A stretch of DNA of 64,000 nt from a bacterium (GTDB taxonomy: Bacteria; JACRDZ01; JAQUKH01). This document shows positions 51,483-60,007 of the stretch, piece after piece (the stretch's first letter is position 1; every line of letters starts with the position of its first letter). The stretch is from the NCBI GenBank assembly GCA_028719205.1, contig JAQUKH010000009.1:1-64000 (forward strand), in the 5' to 3' direction. Made by a program: the position numbers and the translations under genes. The notes beneath the pieces are model-generated. The model had not been told where the DNA came from and did not search any database. It was given only the letters and a program-made list of their open reading frames with translations.

Positions 51483-53132
51483 ATGATGATTGACAATATT
51501 TTTGTGATAGGCCATAAAAACCCTGATACAGATTCGGTATGTGCGGCAATTGCATACGCGAAGCTTAAACAGTCGATGGGAGAGAAAAATGTAGTTTCTG
51601 CCAGGGCGGGGAGCCTTAATTTACAGACAGAATTTGTTTTATCATACTTCGGCGTTTCAGCGCCGGTATTTCTTCCGGACATCACCCCCAGTGTGGGGCA
51701 TGCTATGGAAAAAGAAGTAATTTCCTGCAGCAAGAATACATCGATAAAAGAATTATTGGCAATGATGGAAAAGCATAATATCCGTTTGATTCCGTTGGCC
51801 GATGAAACAGGCCTTTACAGCGGAATGATAAGCTTATTTGATATAGCTCACAATCTTTTTCGTGAGGTCAATCCGATAAATTCAAGGGAAATTTTTACTT
51901 CGATTAAATTTATTCATGCCTCGCTAGGCGGTAAATTGCTGAATGCCTACCAGCCGGATGATGTTTTTCAGGGAAATTTTCTGGTAGGCGCTATGAAGGA
52001 ACTTTCTTTTGGAAAAGTCTTATTCGGGCTGGACCATCAAAAATGCATTGTGATAACCGGGGATAGGGAAGAGATCCAGGAAATCGCGATCGAGAATGGG
52101 GTAAAGGCGCTGATAGTAACGGGCGGATTGCCTGTTTCAAAAGAGATACAACGTATGGCGGTTGAGCATAATGTAAACCTTATAGTTTCACCATATGATA
52201 CTGCTACTACAGTCGGGCTTGTTAAATTAAGTATCCCTGCCTATCGCGTGGCGCAGAATTACGATGGTACGCTTAATGAAAATGAATCGCTGGAAGATGC
52301 CCGGTTAAAGATCCTTAAGGCTTTCAATCGCGGTATGGCAGTGCTGGATGAAGAACATAAGCTTTGCGGAATGATCACTATGGCTGATTTTATGCAATTT
52401 TCTAAACCCCGGCTGATTTTGGTTGACCATAATGAGATCTCACAATCAGTTGATGGCGCGGACCAGTGCGAGATCCTGGAGATCATAGACCATCATCGTT
52501 TAGCTAACCGCGAAACTTTACACCCTATATTGTTCATAAATCAACCTGTGGGAAGCACCTGTACTTTAATAGCCAAGCTTTATTTTGAAAAAAATATCGA
52601 AATGGATAAAAAGATCGCGGGACTTTTAATTTCCGGTATAATAGCGGATACTTTAAATTTAAAATCACCTACCGCGACAGCCTTGGACAAGGAAATACTG
52701 GAAAAGCTGAATGAAACAGCAAAGCTCGATCTGAAAAAATATAGTGAAAAATTATTGGCTTCCGGAGTAAATATTAAAGGCCGCAATCCTGAAGAAATTA
52801 TTCTCAGCGATTTTAAAGAGTATAAAACAGGGAAGATCACTTTTGGGGTAGGGCAGGTGGAATTGGTAGGTTTCAGTGAATTTGAGGAAATTAAACACCG
52901 GTTCATGGAGGAACTTATAAAAATAAGGCGCAACCGCAAATATAATTTTGCCGCGTTAATGGTAACTGATATTTCGACATCAAATAGCCTGCTGATCTTT
53001 GATGGAGATGTTAATTTATGCCGCCGTCTGGGTTATCCTTTATTGGAACCGCATGTAGCTGAATTAAAAGGTGTCTTGTCCCGCAAAAAACAGCTGGCCC
53101 CGCATCTTTTGAGTATCTTCAAGGAAACTTAA
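51483..53132 (+). CDS. ppaC: Family II inorganic pyrophosphatase with CBS and DRTGG regulatory insert
   Basis: The 549-aa enzyme hydrolyses pyrophosphate and uses manganese. The catalytic part has GHKNPDTDSVCAAIAYA (N-terminal), then after the insert VDHNEISQSVDG, EIIDHHRLAN (the DHH motif) and GSTCTLIAKLYF, and a C-terminal DHHA2 domain ending RNRKYNFAALMVTD...SRKKQL. The insert between about residues 75 and 310 contains a CBS motif (SIKELLAMMEKHNIRLIPL), a DRTGG-like domain (IVITGDREEIQEIAIENGVKALIVTGG) and a second CBS. Such inserts bind adenine nucleotides and control activity. The first of two tandem ATGs (51483) was taken as the start. Confidence 0.92.
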   Translation: MMIDNIFVIGHKNPDTDSVCAAIAYAKLKQSMGEKNVVSARAGSLNLQTEFVLSYFGVSAPVFLPDITPSVGHAMEKEVISCSKNTSIKELLAMMEKHNIRLIPLADETGLYSGMISLFDIAHNLFREVNPINSREIFTSIKFIHASLGGKLLNAYQPDDVFQGNFLVGAMKELSFGKVLFGLDHQKCIVITGDREEIQEIAIENGVKALIVTGGLPVSKEIQRMAVEHNVNLIVSPYDTATTVGLVKLSIPAYRVAQNYDGTLNENESLEDARLKILKAFNRGMAVLDEEHKLCGMITMADFMQFSKPRLILVDHNEISQSVDGADQCEILEIIDHHRLANRETLHPILFINQPVGSTCTLIAKLYFEKNIEMDKKIAGLLISGIIADTLNLKSPTATALDKEILEKLNETAKLDLKKYSEKLLASGVNIKGRNPEEIILSDFKEYKTGKITFGVGQVELVGFSEFEEIKHRFMEELIKIRRNRKYNFAALMVTDISTSNSLLIFDGDVNLCRRLGYPLLEPHVAELKGVLSRKKQLAPHLLSIFKET

Positions 53133-53180
53133 ATCTGGTCTTTATTCTTAAATTAAATCTAAAAAATATCAAAGGGAAAA

Positions 53181-55328
53181 ATGAATATTGATTTTATAAT
53201 AGATAATATTGTTAACGATCTTAAACTTAAAAAAACACCGGTTAAAAATACAATAGACCTTTTTGAAGGCGGTGCGACCATACCGTTTATTTCAAGATAC
53301 CGGAAAGAAATGACAGGTGATCTTGATGAAATAAATGTCCGTTTGATCTCGGAAAAACTGGAATATTACAAAGTTCTGGAAGCGCGGAAAGAAACTGTAA
53401 TAAATACCATTAATGAGCAGGGTAAGCTCACGCCCGAGCTTGAACAAAAAATATCAGCCTGTACCGATAAAACGGTGCTTGAGGATATTTATCTTCCTTA
53501 TAAGCCTAAGAAATCTACTAAAGGAACAAAAGCGAAAGAAAAAGGTCTTGAACCCCTGGCTGATTTTATTTTTAAACAGGAAAATAACGGCAAAACTAAA
53601 GAAGAAATAGTTTCTGTTTTTATTGATCCCGCAAAAGGCGTCGCGTCCTGTGAAGAGGCTGTGTCCGGGGCGCTGGATATTATCGCTGAAAATATAGCTG
53701 ATAATGAAAATATACGCTCATGGATAAGGAATACTATCCAGACAACAGGTAAAATTACTTCGAAGGCAAGAAAAGAATGGGCGGAAAAAGAATCAAAATA
53801 TAAAAGCTATTATAATTTTTCCGAACTCCTTAAAGATTCTCCGTCACACAGGATGCTTGCCATACGGCGCGGGACAAAAGAGGAAGTTCTTTCGTGGAAT
53901 ATTGAAGTTAACGAAGATGAGATCATCAATTTTATAGAATTAAAAGTATTAAAACAACAGGATTTCATTTTTTATACGGACCTGAAAAAAGCTATCCGCA
54001 ACAGTTTTAAACGCAATTTATTCCTTTCCCTTGAACTTGAAGTTTTTAATCTCAGGATGGAAGAATCCGAGAAAGAGGCCATAAATGTTTTCTCGAGGAA
54101 CCTTAAGAATTTACTACTGGCGCCCCCGGCGGGAAACAAGGTTATAATAGGTGTTGATCCGGGTTTCAGGACCGGCTGTAAGGTTGCGGTGATCGATTCG
54201 AACGGGGATTTCAAAGAATATGCCGCGATCTTTCCTCACGAGCCGCATAATAAAAAAGATGCCGCTGAGAAAACTTTGCTGGGTTTTATCTCTAAATACA
54301 ACGCGGAAATTATTTCAATGGGTAACGGAACGGCCTCAAAAGAAACCGATATTTTTGTCAGGGATATAATAAAGAAAAATAAATTAAAAGCAAGATCGGT
54401 TGTTGTAAGTGAAGCAGGCGCTTCGGTTTATTCCGCGTCTCCCGCCGCTTCCGCAGAATTCCCTGAGCTTGATGTTACTGTAAGAGGCGCGATAAGCATA
54501 TCAAGGCGCCTGCAGGACCCTCTGGCGGAACTTGTCAAGATTGACCCGAAAGCGATAGGTGTCGGTCAATACCAGCATGATGTCGACCAGAATGGCCTGA
54601 AAACATCTCTGGATCTCACTGTCGAATCCTGTGTTAATTATGTTGGCGTTGAACTCAATACGGCATCGGTTGAGCTGCTCTCTTATGTATCCGGAATAAA
54701 CAAGGGAATAGCGAAAAATATAGTAAGCTACCGGTCAGAGAAGAACATGTTCAAGACAAGAGAAGAGCTTAAAAATGTTTCGAAACTCGGAGCCAAGGCG
54801 TTTGAACAATGCGCGGGTTTTTTAAGGATCAGGAATAGCGTGAACCCATTGGATAATTCAGCTATTCACCCTGAGACCTACTGGATCGTTGAAAAAATGG
54901 CAAAAGACGAGAATGTGCCTCTTGATAAAATAATCGGGAATGATAAGGCCATTTCAAAAATAAATATCAAAAAATATGTAACTCCCGAGTTTGGTATCCC
55001 GACCCTGAACGATATTTTGAACGAACTTAAAAAACCGGGTATCGACCCGAGAAAAGAATTCAATAGCATCGAATTCTCCTCAGAGATCAATGAAATTTCG
55101 GACCTGAAAACGGATATGCAGTTAACAGGTATAGTTACAAACGTCACGAATTTCGGCGCGTTCGTCGATATCGGCGTGCATCAGGACGGCCTCATACATA
55201 TCTCCAAATTAAGCAACCGCTTCGTTAAAAATCCCCACGATGTAGTTTCCGTCGGCGACACGGTCAATGTAAAAGTGCTGGCGGTGGATGCGGTGTTGAA
55301 GAGGATCTCGCTGGAGAGGGTGCAATAG
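53181..55328 (+). CDS. tex: Tex-family RNA-binding transcription accessory protein
   Basis: The 715-aa product has an N-terminal Tex domain (PFISRYRKEMTGDLDEI), a YqgF/RNase-H-like domain (IIGVDPGFRTGCKVAVID and SEAGASVYSASPAASAEFP), a helix-hairpin-helix (VELLSYVSGINKGIAKNIVSYR) and a C-terminal S1 domain (GIVTNVTNFGAFVDIGVHQDGLIHISKL). Tex affects transcription and toxin expression in several bacteria. Length and domain order are normal. Confidence 0.95.
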   Translation: MNIDFIIDNIVNDLKLKKTPVKNTIDLFEGGATIPFISRYRKEMTGDLDEINVRLISEKLEYYKVLEARKETVINTINEQGKLTPELEQKISACTDKTVLEDIYLPYKPKKSTKGTKAKEKGLEPLADFIFKQENNGKTKEEIVSVFIDPAKGVASCEEAVSGALDIIAENIADNENIRSWIRNTIQTTGKITSKARKEWAEKESKYKSYYNFSELLKDSPSHRMLAIRRGTKEEVLSWNIEVNEDEIINFIELKVLKQQDFIFYTDLKKAIRNSFKRNLFLSLELEVFNLRMEESEKEAINVFSRNLKNLLLAPPAGNKVIIGVDPGFRTGCKVAVIDSNGDFKEYAAIFPHEPHNKKDAAEKTLLGFISKYNAEIISMGNGTASKETDIFVRDIIKKNKLKARSVVVSEAGASVYSASPAASAEFPELDVTVRGAISISRRLQDPLAELVKIDPKAIGVGQYQHDVDQNGLKTSLDLTVESCVNYVGVELNTASVELLSYVSGINKGIAKNIVSYRSEKNMFKTREELKNVSKLGAKAFEQCAGFLRIRNSVNPLDNSAIHPETYWIVEKMAKDENVPLDKIIGNDKAISKINIKKYVTPEFGIPTLNDILNELKKPGIDPRKEFNSIEFSSEINEISDLKTDMQLTGIVTNVTNFGAFVDIGVHQDGLIHISKLSNRFVKNPHDVVSVGDTVNVKVLAVDAVLKRISLERVQ

Positions 55329-55364
55329 TTCACCCTGTTTAATTCTGTTTTTTAAATTCCTAAT

Positions 55365-55392
55365 GTAGGGGCGATTCGCGAATCGCCCCTAC
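55365..55392. repeat. Palindromic GTAGGGGCGATT repeat
   Basis: GTAGGGGCGATTCG paired with CGAATCGCCCCTAC forms a near-perfect 14-bp stem. Same family as 4986-5047. Confidence 0.75.
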
Positions 55393-55465
55393 AAGAAAAA
55401 TATTTTTACCTGAATGTGTATGGTATTTAATTATCCCATTAAAATTGTCAAACAAAAAATCTTAA

Positions 55466-55491
55466 GAGGGCAGGGCAAGCCCAGCCCCTAC
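55466..55491. repeat. Palindromic repeat, GGGCAGGGCAAGCCC variant
   Basis: GGGCAGGG and GCCCAGCCCC are imperfect inverted arms ending in CCCCTAC, as in the GTAGGGGC family. It lies in the tex downstream region. Confidence 0.45.
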
Positions 55492-55533
55492 ATTAATAAC
55501 CGTAATCAAAATTGTTAAAAAATATATTAAAAA

Positions 55534-55559
55534 GGGCGAACACATGGGTTCGCCCCTAC
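55534..55559. repeat. Palindromic GGGCGAACACATGGGTTCGCCCCTAC repeat
   Basis: GGGCGAAC and GTTCGCCC pair around ACATGG, with CCCCTAC at the right end. Matches the second hairpin of the 47856-47917 copy. The 270-base gap 55329-55598 holds little other than repeats. Confidence 0.7.
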
Positions 55560-55598
55560 AAATGCAAAAATTATGGAAAAAATTACTAATACTAACTT

Positions 55599-55964
55599 TT
55601 ATACCGCTATTTCTAAAGATATTTTATCATAATCTATGGTTGGTGCTATTTTTCTGTTTGTCTCTGTTTTTTCAATCAAGCCCATCTGCCCTAAGTATTT
55701 CACGTCATCAGCGACATTTTTTATATCCCTGTTTATCATCCTTGCAAGTTCATTAATAGAGGAAGGTTTTTTTGCCTTGATTATACGCAATAGTTCGAGC
55801 CTTTTAGGTGTTAAGGCCTTTCTGAACGCTTCAAAACTGGTGAAGTAAACGCCGGTTTCTTCTTTAATCATTTCCCCGCGTTCGATGGATTCACCTGTTT
55901 TTTCAAAATCATTTAATGCGCTTTTTAAATCTTTAATGCCTATTTTAATCTTTTTAAGTTTCAT
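55599..55964 (-). CDS. Winged-helix DNA-binding protein of the HVO_A0114 type (antitoxin-like)
   Basis: 121 aa. The N-terminal third is variable. The core ALTPKRLELLRIIKAKKPSSINELARMINRDIKNVADDVKYLGQMGLIEKT is a winged helix with the recognition helix in DIKNVADDVKYL. Proteins of this pattern are often the DNA-binding partner of small toxins. Directly upstream (minus strand, 55978-56032) a short frame ends DANLVRHEKIIDEFGGI and stops about 14 bases before this ATG. It may be the end of a lost partner gene. No complete toxin is visible. Confidence 0.65.
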   Translation of the reverse strand: MKLKKIKIGIKDLKSALNDFEKTGESIERGEMIKEETGVYFTSFEAFRKALTPKRLELLRIIKAKKPSSINELARMINRDIKNVADDVKYLGQMGLIEKTETNRKIAPTIDYDKISLEIAV

Positions 55965-55977
55965 AATTCACCTAAAT

Positions 55978-56068
55978 ACCGCCAAATTCATCTATGATTT
56001 TTTCATGCCTGACTAAATTTGCATCCATCAATGGTATTCTATACCAATAGCAAAAATTAATCAAATAT
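55978..56068 (-). pseudogene. Short open frame ending in DEFGGI, possible remnant of a partner gene
   Basis: The minus strand reads YWYRIPLMDANLVRHEKIIDEF and stops 14 bases before the winged-helix gene, after an upstream stop codon. No ribosome binding site is seen. It could be a remnant or chance. Confidence 0.2.
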
Positions 56069-56147
56069 ATTTTTATTTATTAGATATTTATTTTATGGTT
56101 GAAATTAATGATCAAAAGTAAAATTGTGGGGAAAATATATAAAAAAA

Positions 56148-56172
56148 GGGCGAACAAGGTAGTTCGCCCCTG
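56148..56172. repeat. Palindromic GGGCGAAC repeat
   Basis: GGGCGAAC and GTTCGCCC pair around AAGGTA; a decayed right end CCCCTGC. Same family as the other GTAGGGGC elements. It lies downstream of the exported Hsp20 gene. Confidence 0.55.
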
Positions 56173-56190
56173 CAAAAGAATAAATCATAT

Positions 56191-56787
56191 TTATTTCTTT
56201 GGAAGTGTAATGACCAGCTTATTACCCTTTCTTTCATACTGCATTTTTGACGTGTCCGCGTCGGCAGGGACGGGAATGGATTTCAGGAAGGTTGCGTAAC
56301 TTTTTGAACTGAAATGTATATTCCCTGTGTCCTGTTTTTGTTCTTCTGTTCTTTCTCCTTTAATTGTTATATTCTGTTCATTTACCCGAATATCAAGTAT
56401 TTTCTGATTCAGTCCCGTAACATCTAATTCAATGACATACTTATTTTTTTCATTTTTTATTTCAAACCGGTCATCATAAAAAATATCGCTTCTGAACATT
56501 CCTTTATTAGGGTTACCTGTCCCGCTGAATGAATCCCTGAACATTTGATCCATTTCTTCCTGCATTAATTTCATCTCCTGAAATGGATCCCAGATATTTT
56601 CATTCGTTTTATCTTTATCCTTTTGTTTATTTTCTCTGGTATTTTTTTCCAGCTCTTTGATCTTTTTACGCAACACCTGGATTTCTTTTTTTAAGTCTTC
56701 GACACTTTCTGCCGCGTATAATGGAAATGTTTCGAATATAAAAGCGGATAACATTAAGAAAATGATAAATATAATTATTTTTTTCAT
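56191..56787 (-). CDS. Exported Hsp20-family small heat-shock protein
   Basis: 198 aa. A signal peptide (FIFETFPLYA) is followed by a coiled-coil segment (EDLKKEIQVLRKKIKELEKN), a polar linker and an alpha-crystallin domain (FEIKNEKNKYVIELDVTGLNQKILDIRVNEQNITIKGERTE, in parts) that ends PADADTSKMQYERKGNKLVITLPK, with the LVITLPK end-motif. Ordinary Hsp20 proteins are cytosolic and about 145 aa. The ATG at 56787 follows GGAGG; an earlier ATG at 56805 overlaps the neighbouring gene. It lies directly downstream of the cytosolic hsp20, so the two are co-transcribed, giving chaperones for both sides of the inner membrane. Confidence 0.83.
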   Translation of the reverse strand: MKKIIIFIIFLMLSAFIFETFPLYAAESVEDLKKEIQVLRKKIKELEKNTRENKQKDKDKTNENIWDPFQEMKLMQEEMDQMFRDSFSGTGNPNKGMFRSDIFYDDRFEIKNEKNKYVIELDVTGLNQKILDIRVNEQNITIKGERTEEQKQDTGNIHFSSKSYATFLKSIPVPADADTSKMQYERKGNKLVITLPKK

Positions 56788-56804
56788 AAAAACCTCCAAT
56801 GGCA

Positions 56805-57251
56805 CTATTTAACTTCGATCTTTACTTCTTTTTCTTTAACTTCTTCAGTTTTTGGTACATGAACGGTTAAAATACCGTTAACATAGGAAGCCTTTATGTC
56901 TTTTGGATTAACAGAATACGGCAGATCGAAGCTTCGGAAAAATGAGCCATACTCCATTTCCTTCATAACATAATCCTTTTTCTTTTCTTCTTTTTCCTCT
57001 TTGCGTTCTCCGTGTAAAATAAGTTTATGGTCCTGCAAAGAAATTTTAATGTCTTCTTTTTTCATTCCGGGGACATCGGCTTTTATCGTGTATTCGTCTT
57101 TTGATTCTTCAATATCAACCAATGGTGACCATGCCGCCAACCCCTGGTTTTTTCCTCTTTTCGTCATAAAATAATCTCCGAATAACTTTCTCATGTCGCT
57201 GTCAAAATCAAATAGATCTCTTTCCGGTTCCCACTTAATCAAATTTGCCAT
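56805..57251 (-). CDS. Cytosolic Hsp20 small heat-shock protein
   Basis: 148 aa and no signal. The alpha-crystallin domain shows PLVDIEESKDEYTIKADVPGMKKEDIKISLQDHKLILHGERKEE (in parts), then GSFFRSFDLPYSV, ASYVNGILTVHVPK. The A-x-x-x-n-G-v-L motif is intact. It is an ATP-independent holdase in the family. An AAAAGGAGGC site lies upstream of the ATG. It precedes the exported copy by 18 bases. Confidence 0.93.
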   Translation of the reverse strand: MANLIKWEPERDLFDFDSDMRKLFGDYFMTKRGKNQGLAAWSPLVDIEESKDEYTIKADVPGMKKEDIKISLQDHKLILHGERKEEKEEKKKDYVMKEMEYGSFFRSFDLPYSVNPKDIKASYVNGILTVHVPKTEEVKEKEVKIEVK

Positions 57252-57437
57252 AATATGCCTCCTTTTTTTTGTTTTTAATTTAGAAAACTTTTATGTGATA
57301 TATCATATACTTTAAAAATAATAAGTAAATGGCCTGATTCTACTTTTGTTTGATTTTTTTCTAAGGCGATTTTAATTAAGTTTAAAGTCGACAAACAAAT
57401 TAAAAAGAGTTAATATTAAAAAAAGCAGGAGGTGCGA

Positions 57438-57644
57438 ATGGCCAATAAAAATGAAACAAAAAATGAAAAACTTGCAAGGCTTGAAAAGGACTTAAAAGAG
57501 GTAAAGGGGACGTTGCCGGAACATTGTTATGGGAAAAACGGTTATATTGATTATCATAACGCGCCGGTATCCCTGTGGCAAAAGATAGAAGGTTTAGAAG
57601 AAGAAATAAAAGTGCTTAAAAAGGAACTTGGAATAAAAGATTAA
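57438..57644 (+). CDS. Conserved hypothetical helical protein (68 aa)
   Basis: The sequence begins with two lysine- and glutamate-rich helices (NEKLARLEKDLKEVKGTLPEHCYGKNGYIDYH) and ends with a second (LWQKIEGLEEEIKVLKKELG). Similar short proteins with the EHC-x-G-x-x-G-Y-I core occur in many anaerobes, so it is probably genuine, but no function is known. The ATG at 57438 follows AGGAGG; a GTG two codons earlier also exists. It is convergent with the ABC-F gene and its stop overlaps that gene's end by four bases. Confidence 0.7.
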   Translation: MANKNETKNEKLARLEKDLKEVKGTLPEHCYGKNGYIDYHNAPVSLWQKIEGLEEEIKVLKKELGIKD

Positions 57645-59617
57645 TCAGAGGCGCATTGTCTTGCTCTTTCATCTAAAAATTCCAGGCGTTCATAAAGCTT
57701 TTTAATTTCTTCTGTTAAAAAGTTTGATCTGGATCTGGTAGAAGCAACTTCCTGCGAGTTTTTTTTATAAAAAGAGGCATCTGCGAAAAGCGCGAATATT
57801 TTTTTCTGTTCCGCCTCCAACTTTTCTATTTTAGGCATAAGCTCTTCCAGCTCGCGTTTTTCTTTAAATGATAGTTTTTTTAAAGCGGATTTTTCTTTTG
57901 GTTTTACTTGCCCGCCGTGGAGGGTAGGGTCTTTTACTTCCGACTTAGTTTTTTGGGCTGGAGCAAGGGCTTCCTGTTGTACCTTTGTTTCAACTTGTCC
58001 GCCGTGGCGAGCCTGCCCGGCTAGGAGGGACTGGCTTAGGTAATCATCATATCCGCCGGGATATTCATTGATCACTCCGTCCCCTTCAAAGCAGATCGTT
58101 GAAGTTACAACATTATTAATGAAAGATCTATCATGGCTGACCAGAAGGAGGGTGCCCTGGTATTCAAGCAGTAATTCTTCCAGAAGTTCCAGCGTTTCGA
58201 TATCAAGGTCGTTTGTTGGTTCATCCATCACGAGCAGATTAAAAGGTTTTGTAAAAAGCCTTGCAAGAAGAAGGCGGTTGCGTTCTCCTCCTGAAAGGAC
58301 TTTTGCCGGTGATCTGGCTCGATCCGGTGGAAAAAGAAATTCCTGCAGATAACCGATAATATGTTTGGGTTTTCCGTTTATGACCACTGTGTCATTATTG
58401 CCGCAGACGTTTTGAATTACACTTTTTTCTCCATCCAGCTGTTCCCGTAATTGATCGTAATAAGCAATTTCAAGGTTGGTGCCAAGTATTACTTTACCTT
58501 TTTGAGGAACAAGCTGACCAAGAAGCAGCCGTAACAATGTTGATTTACCGCATCCGTTCGGGCCGAGTATTCCTATTTTATCACCCCGTGAAATTATGGT
58601 TGTAAAATCCTGTATCAGGTGATTGTTTCCATAAGCATGTCCTAATTTTATCGCTTTTATTACCTGTTCGCCTGAAATAGAGGCTCCCTGCAGATTTACG
58701 CGGACTAATCCTGTTTGTTTACGCTGAGTTTTCTTTGTTGCGCGTAAACTCTCCAAAGCCCTTACCCGGCCTTCATTACGGCACCGGCGCGCTTTAACCC
58801 CACGCCTTATCCAGACTTCTTCCTGAGCTAATTTTTTATCGAATTTATCCCATTGGGATTCTTCAGCATCCAGCACCGCCTGTTTACGTTCGAGGAATGT
58901 TTTGTAATCACATTGCCAATTATATATTTTCCCGCGATCGAGTTCAATAATCCTTGTAGCGATATCAGTCATGAACATCCGGTCATGTGTGACAAAAAAT
59001 ATTGTGCCGGGATAATCCTTAAGAAATTGTTCGAGCCAGTTTATCGATTCTATATCAAGATGGTTCGTCGGTTCATCCAGTAAAAGTACTTCCGGTTTTA
59101 AAGCCAGGGCTCGCGCTAATAAGACCCGACGTTTTTGCCCACCTGATAATTTTTCAAAATCGCTTTCAGGGTCAAGTTTAACATGTTTGATGATATCTTC
59201 GATCTGATCGTTAACATCCCAGCCTTCTGAGTGGTCCAGTTCAGCTTGCAGGATGCCAAGCTGTTTCATCAATTCCGGAGTATGTTCTGTCTGCAGGCGG
59301 GCGGTAAGGTGATGGTAATCACTTAAAAGCTTTCCGGATCTGCCTAAACCGGACAGGACAATATCAAAAATATTTCCTTTTATATCTGAGGGGACTTCCT
59401 GCGGCAAATGAGCTACCTGGATTCCTTTCTGAACGACAACAAGCCCGGTGTTTATTTTTAACTGGCCCGCGAGAACTTTCATTAAAGTAGTTTTCCCTGC
59501 GCCGTTACGTCCAAGCAGGGCTATACGTTCTCCCGGTTCCACCTGAAGATTTAATTTATCAAAAATAAGCGGCCCGCCAAAAGCGAGCGTGATTTCCTGT
59601 AAACTGATTAATGCCAT
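57641..59617 (-). CDS. uup: ABC-F family ATPase (Uup-like) with repeat-derived linker
   Basis: The 658-aa soluble protein has two ABC domains. Domain 1: Walker A GRNGAGKTTLMKVL, signature LSGGQKRRVLLARALAL, Walker B LLLDEPTNHLD. Domain 2: GPNGCGKSTLLRLL, LSGGERNRLLLARL, LVMDEPTNDLD. A C-terminal coiled coil (KEKRELEELMPKIEKLEAEQ) fits Uup, which acts on nucleic acid junctions or ribosomes. Between domain 2 and the coil, the linker has two copies of HGGQV (ARHGGQVETK and LHGGQVKPK), matching an inverted-repeat-like DNA segment (57911-57930 and 57996-58030). Confidence 0.9.
   Translation of the reverse strand: MALISLQEITLAFGGPLIFDKLNLQVEPGERIALLGRNGAGKTTLMKVLAGQLKINTGLVVVQKGIQVAHLPQEVPSDIKGNIFDIVLSGLGRSGKLLSDYHHLTARLQTEHTPELMKQLGILQAELDHSEGWDVNDQIEDIIKHVKLDPESDFEKLSGGQKRRVLLARALALKPEVLLLDEPTNHLDIESINWLEQFLKDYPGTIFFVTHDRMFMTDIATRIIELDRGKIYNWQCDYKTFLERKQAVLDAEESQWDKFDKKLAQEEVWIRRGVKARRCRNEGRVRALESLRATKKTQRKQTGLVRVNLQGASISGEQVIKAIKLGHAYGNNHLIQDFTTIISRGDKIGILGPNGCGKSTLLRLLLGQLVPQKGKVILGTNLEIAYYDQLREQLDGEKSVIQNVCGNNDTVVINGKPKHIIGYLQEFLFPPDRARSPAKVLSGGERNRLLLARLFTKPFNLLVMDEPTNDLDIETLELLEELLLEYQGTLLLVSHDRSFINNVVTSTICFEGDGVINEYPGGYDDYLSQSLLAGQARHGGQVETKVQQEALAPAQKTKSEVKDPTLHGGQVKPKEKSALKKLSFKEKRELEELMPKIEKLEAEQKKIFALFADASFYKKNSQEVASTRSRSNFLTEEIKKLYERLEFLDERARQCASD
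57911..58030. repeat. Repeat-like GCCGTGG segments inside the ABC-F linker
   Basis: Two copies of a CTTG-[CT]-CCGCCGTGG core, the second extended by GCGAGCCTGCCCGGCTAGGAGGGA. In frame they encode HGGQV. The longer copy contains the palindrome CCTGCCCGGC... and looks like an inserted dispersed repeat. Confidence 0.5.
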
Positions 59618-59665
59618 ATAAAAACCTTATTAAGTATTTTGATGAAAATGGGTAATAAAAAAACT

Positions 59666-59692
59666 AAGGGCGATATATGAATCGCCCTTTTT
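59666..59692. terminator. Hairpin GGGCGAT / ATCGCCC with T-run, terminator-like
   Basis: AGGGCGAT pairs with ATCGCCCT (loop ATATGA). T-runs flank it on the plus strand (TTTTTG) and, on the minus strand, TTAGTTTTTTT follows the stem. It lies between the 36-aa gene and the ABC-F gene, both minus strand, so it probably terminates the former. Its arms resemble the GTAGGGGC family. Confidence 0.55.
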
Positions 59693-59710
59693 GTTGATCC
59701 TGTTATTTTT

Positions 59711-59729
59711 GCCTGCCTGCGGCAGGCAG
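59711..59729. repeat. Short palindrome GCCTGCCTGCGGCAGGC
   Basis: Near-perfect inverted repeat (CTGCCTG / CGGCAGG). Similar to the CCGCCTGAGGCGG element at 5536. Confidence 0.4.
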
Positions 59730-59749
59730 TAATGTAAAATTAAAACTTA

Positions 59750-59860
59750 TTATTTTTTCTTGTGACTCGCGCAGAATTTTGATTTGCCTGACGCGAAATT
59801 TTTACATTTTTTGCCTTCTTTTGTTTTACCTGCGCAACAAGCTTTTTTTGCATTTGCCAT
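59750..59860 (-). CDS. 36-aa cysteine/histidine mini-protein (zinc-knuckle-like)
   Basis: An ATG behind GGAG opens a 36-codon frame: ANAKKACCAGKTKEGKKC then KNFASGKSKFCASHKKK. The pattern C-x-x-x-T-x-x-G-x-x-C...F-C-x-x-H fits small zinc-binding proteins that carry one C-x10-C-x10-C-x2-H site. The lysine richness suggests nucleic-acid contact. Too short for routine gene finding. Terminator-like hairpin follows. Confidence 0.6.
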   Translation of the reverse strand: MANAKKACCAGKTKEGKKCKNFASGKSKFCASHKKK

Positions 59861-60007
59861 GTATTCTCCTTTTCGAATTAAAGACGGAAAAAATTATCCA
59901 TCCTGCGGTTAATACTCCAACCAGTTATATCGACAATCTAACAAATAATCTTAATTTTTTTATATTATAGCACTCTTTGCGCAGGAAATCAGATTTAATT
60001 TTAAATT

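Noticed and set aside
55544-55756. 70-codon plus-strand frame downstream of tex
   Set aside because: It starts in a GTAGGGGC palindrome and runs antisense to the winged-helix gene.
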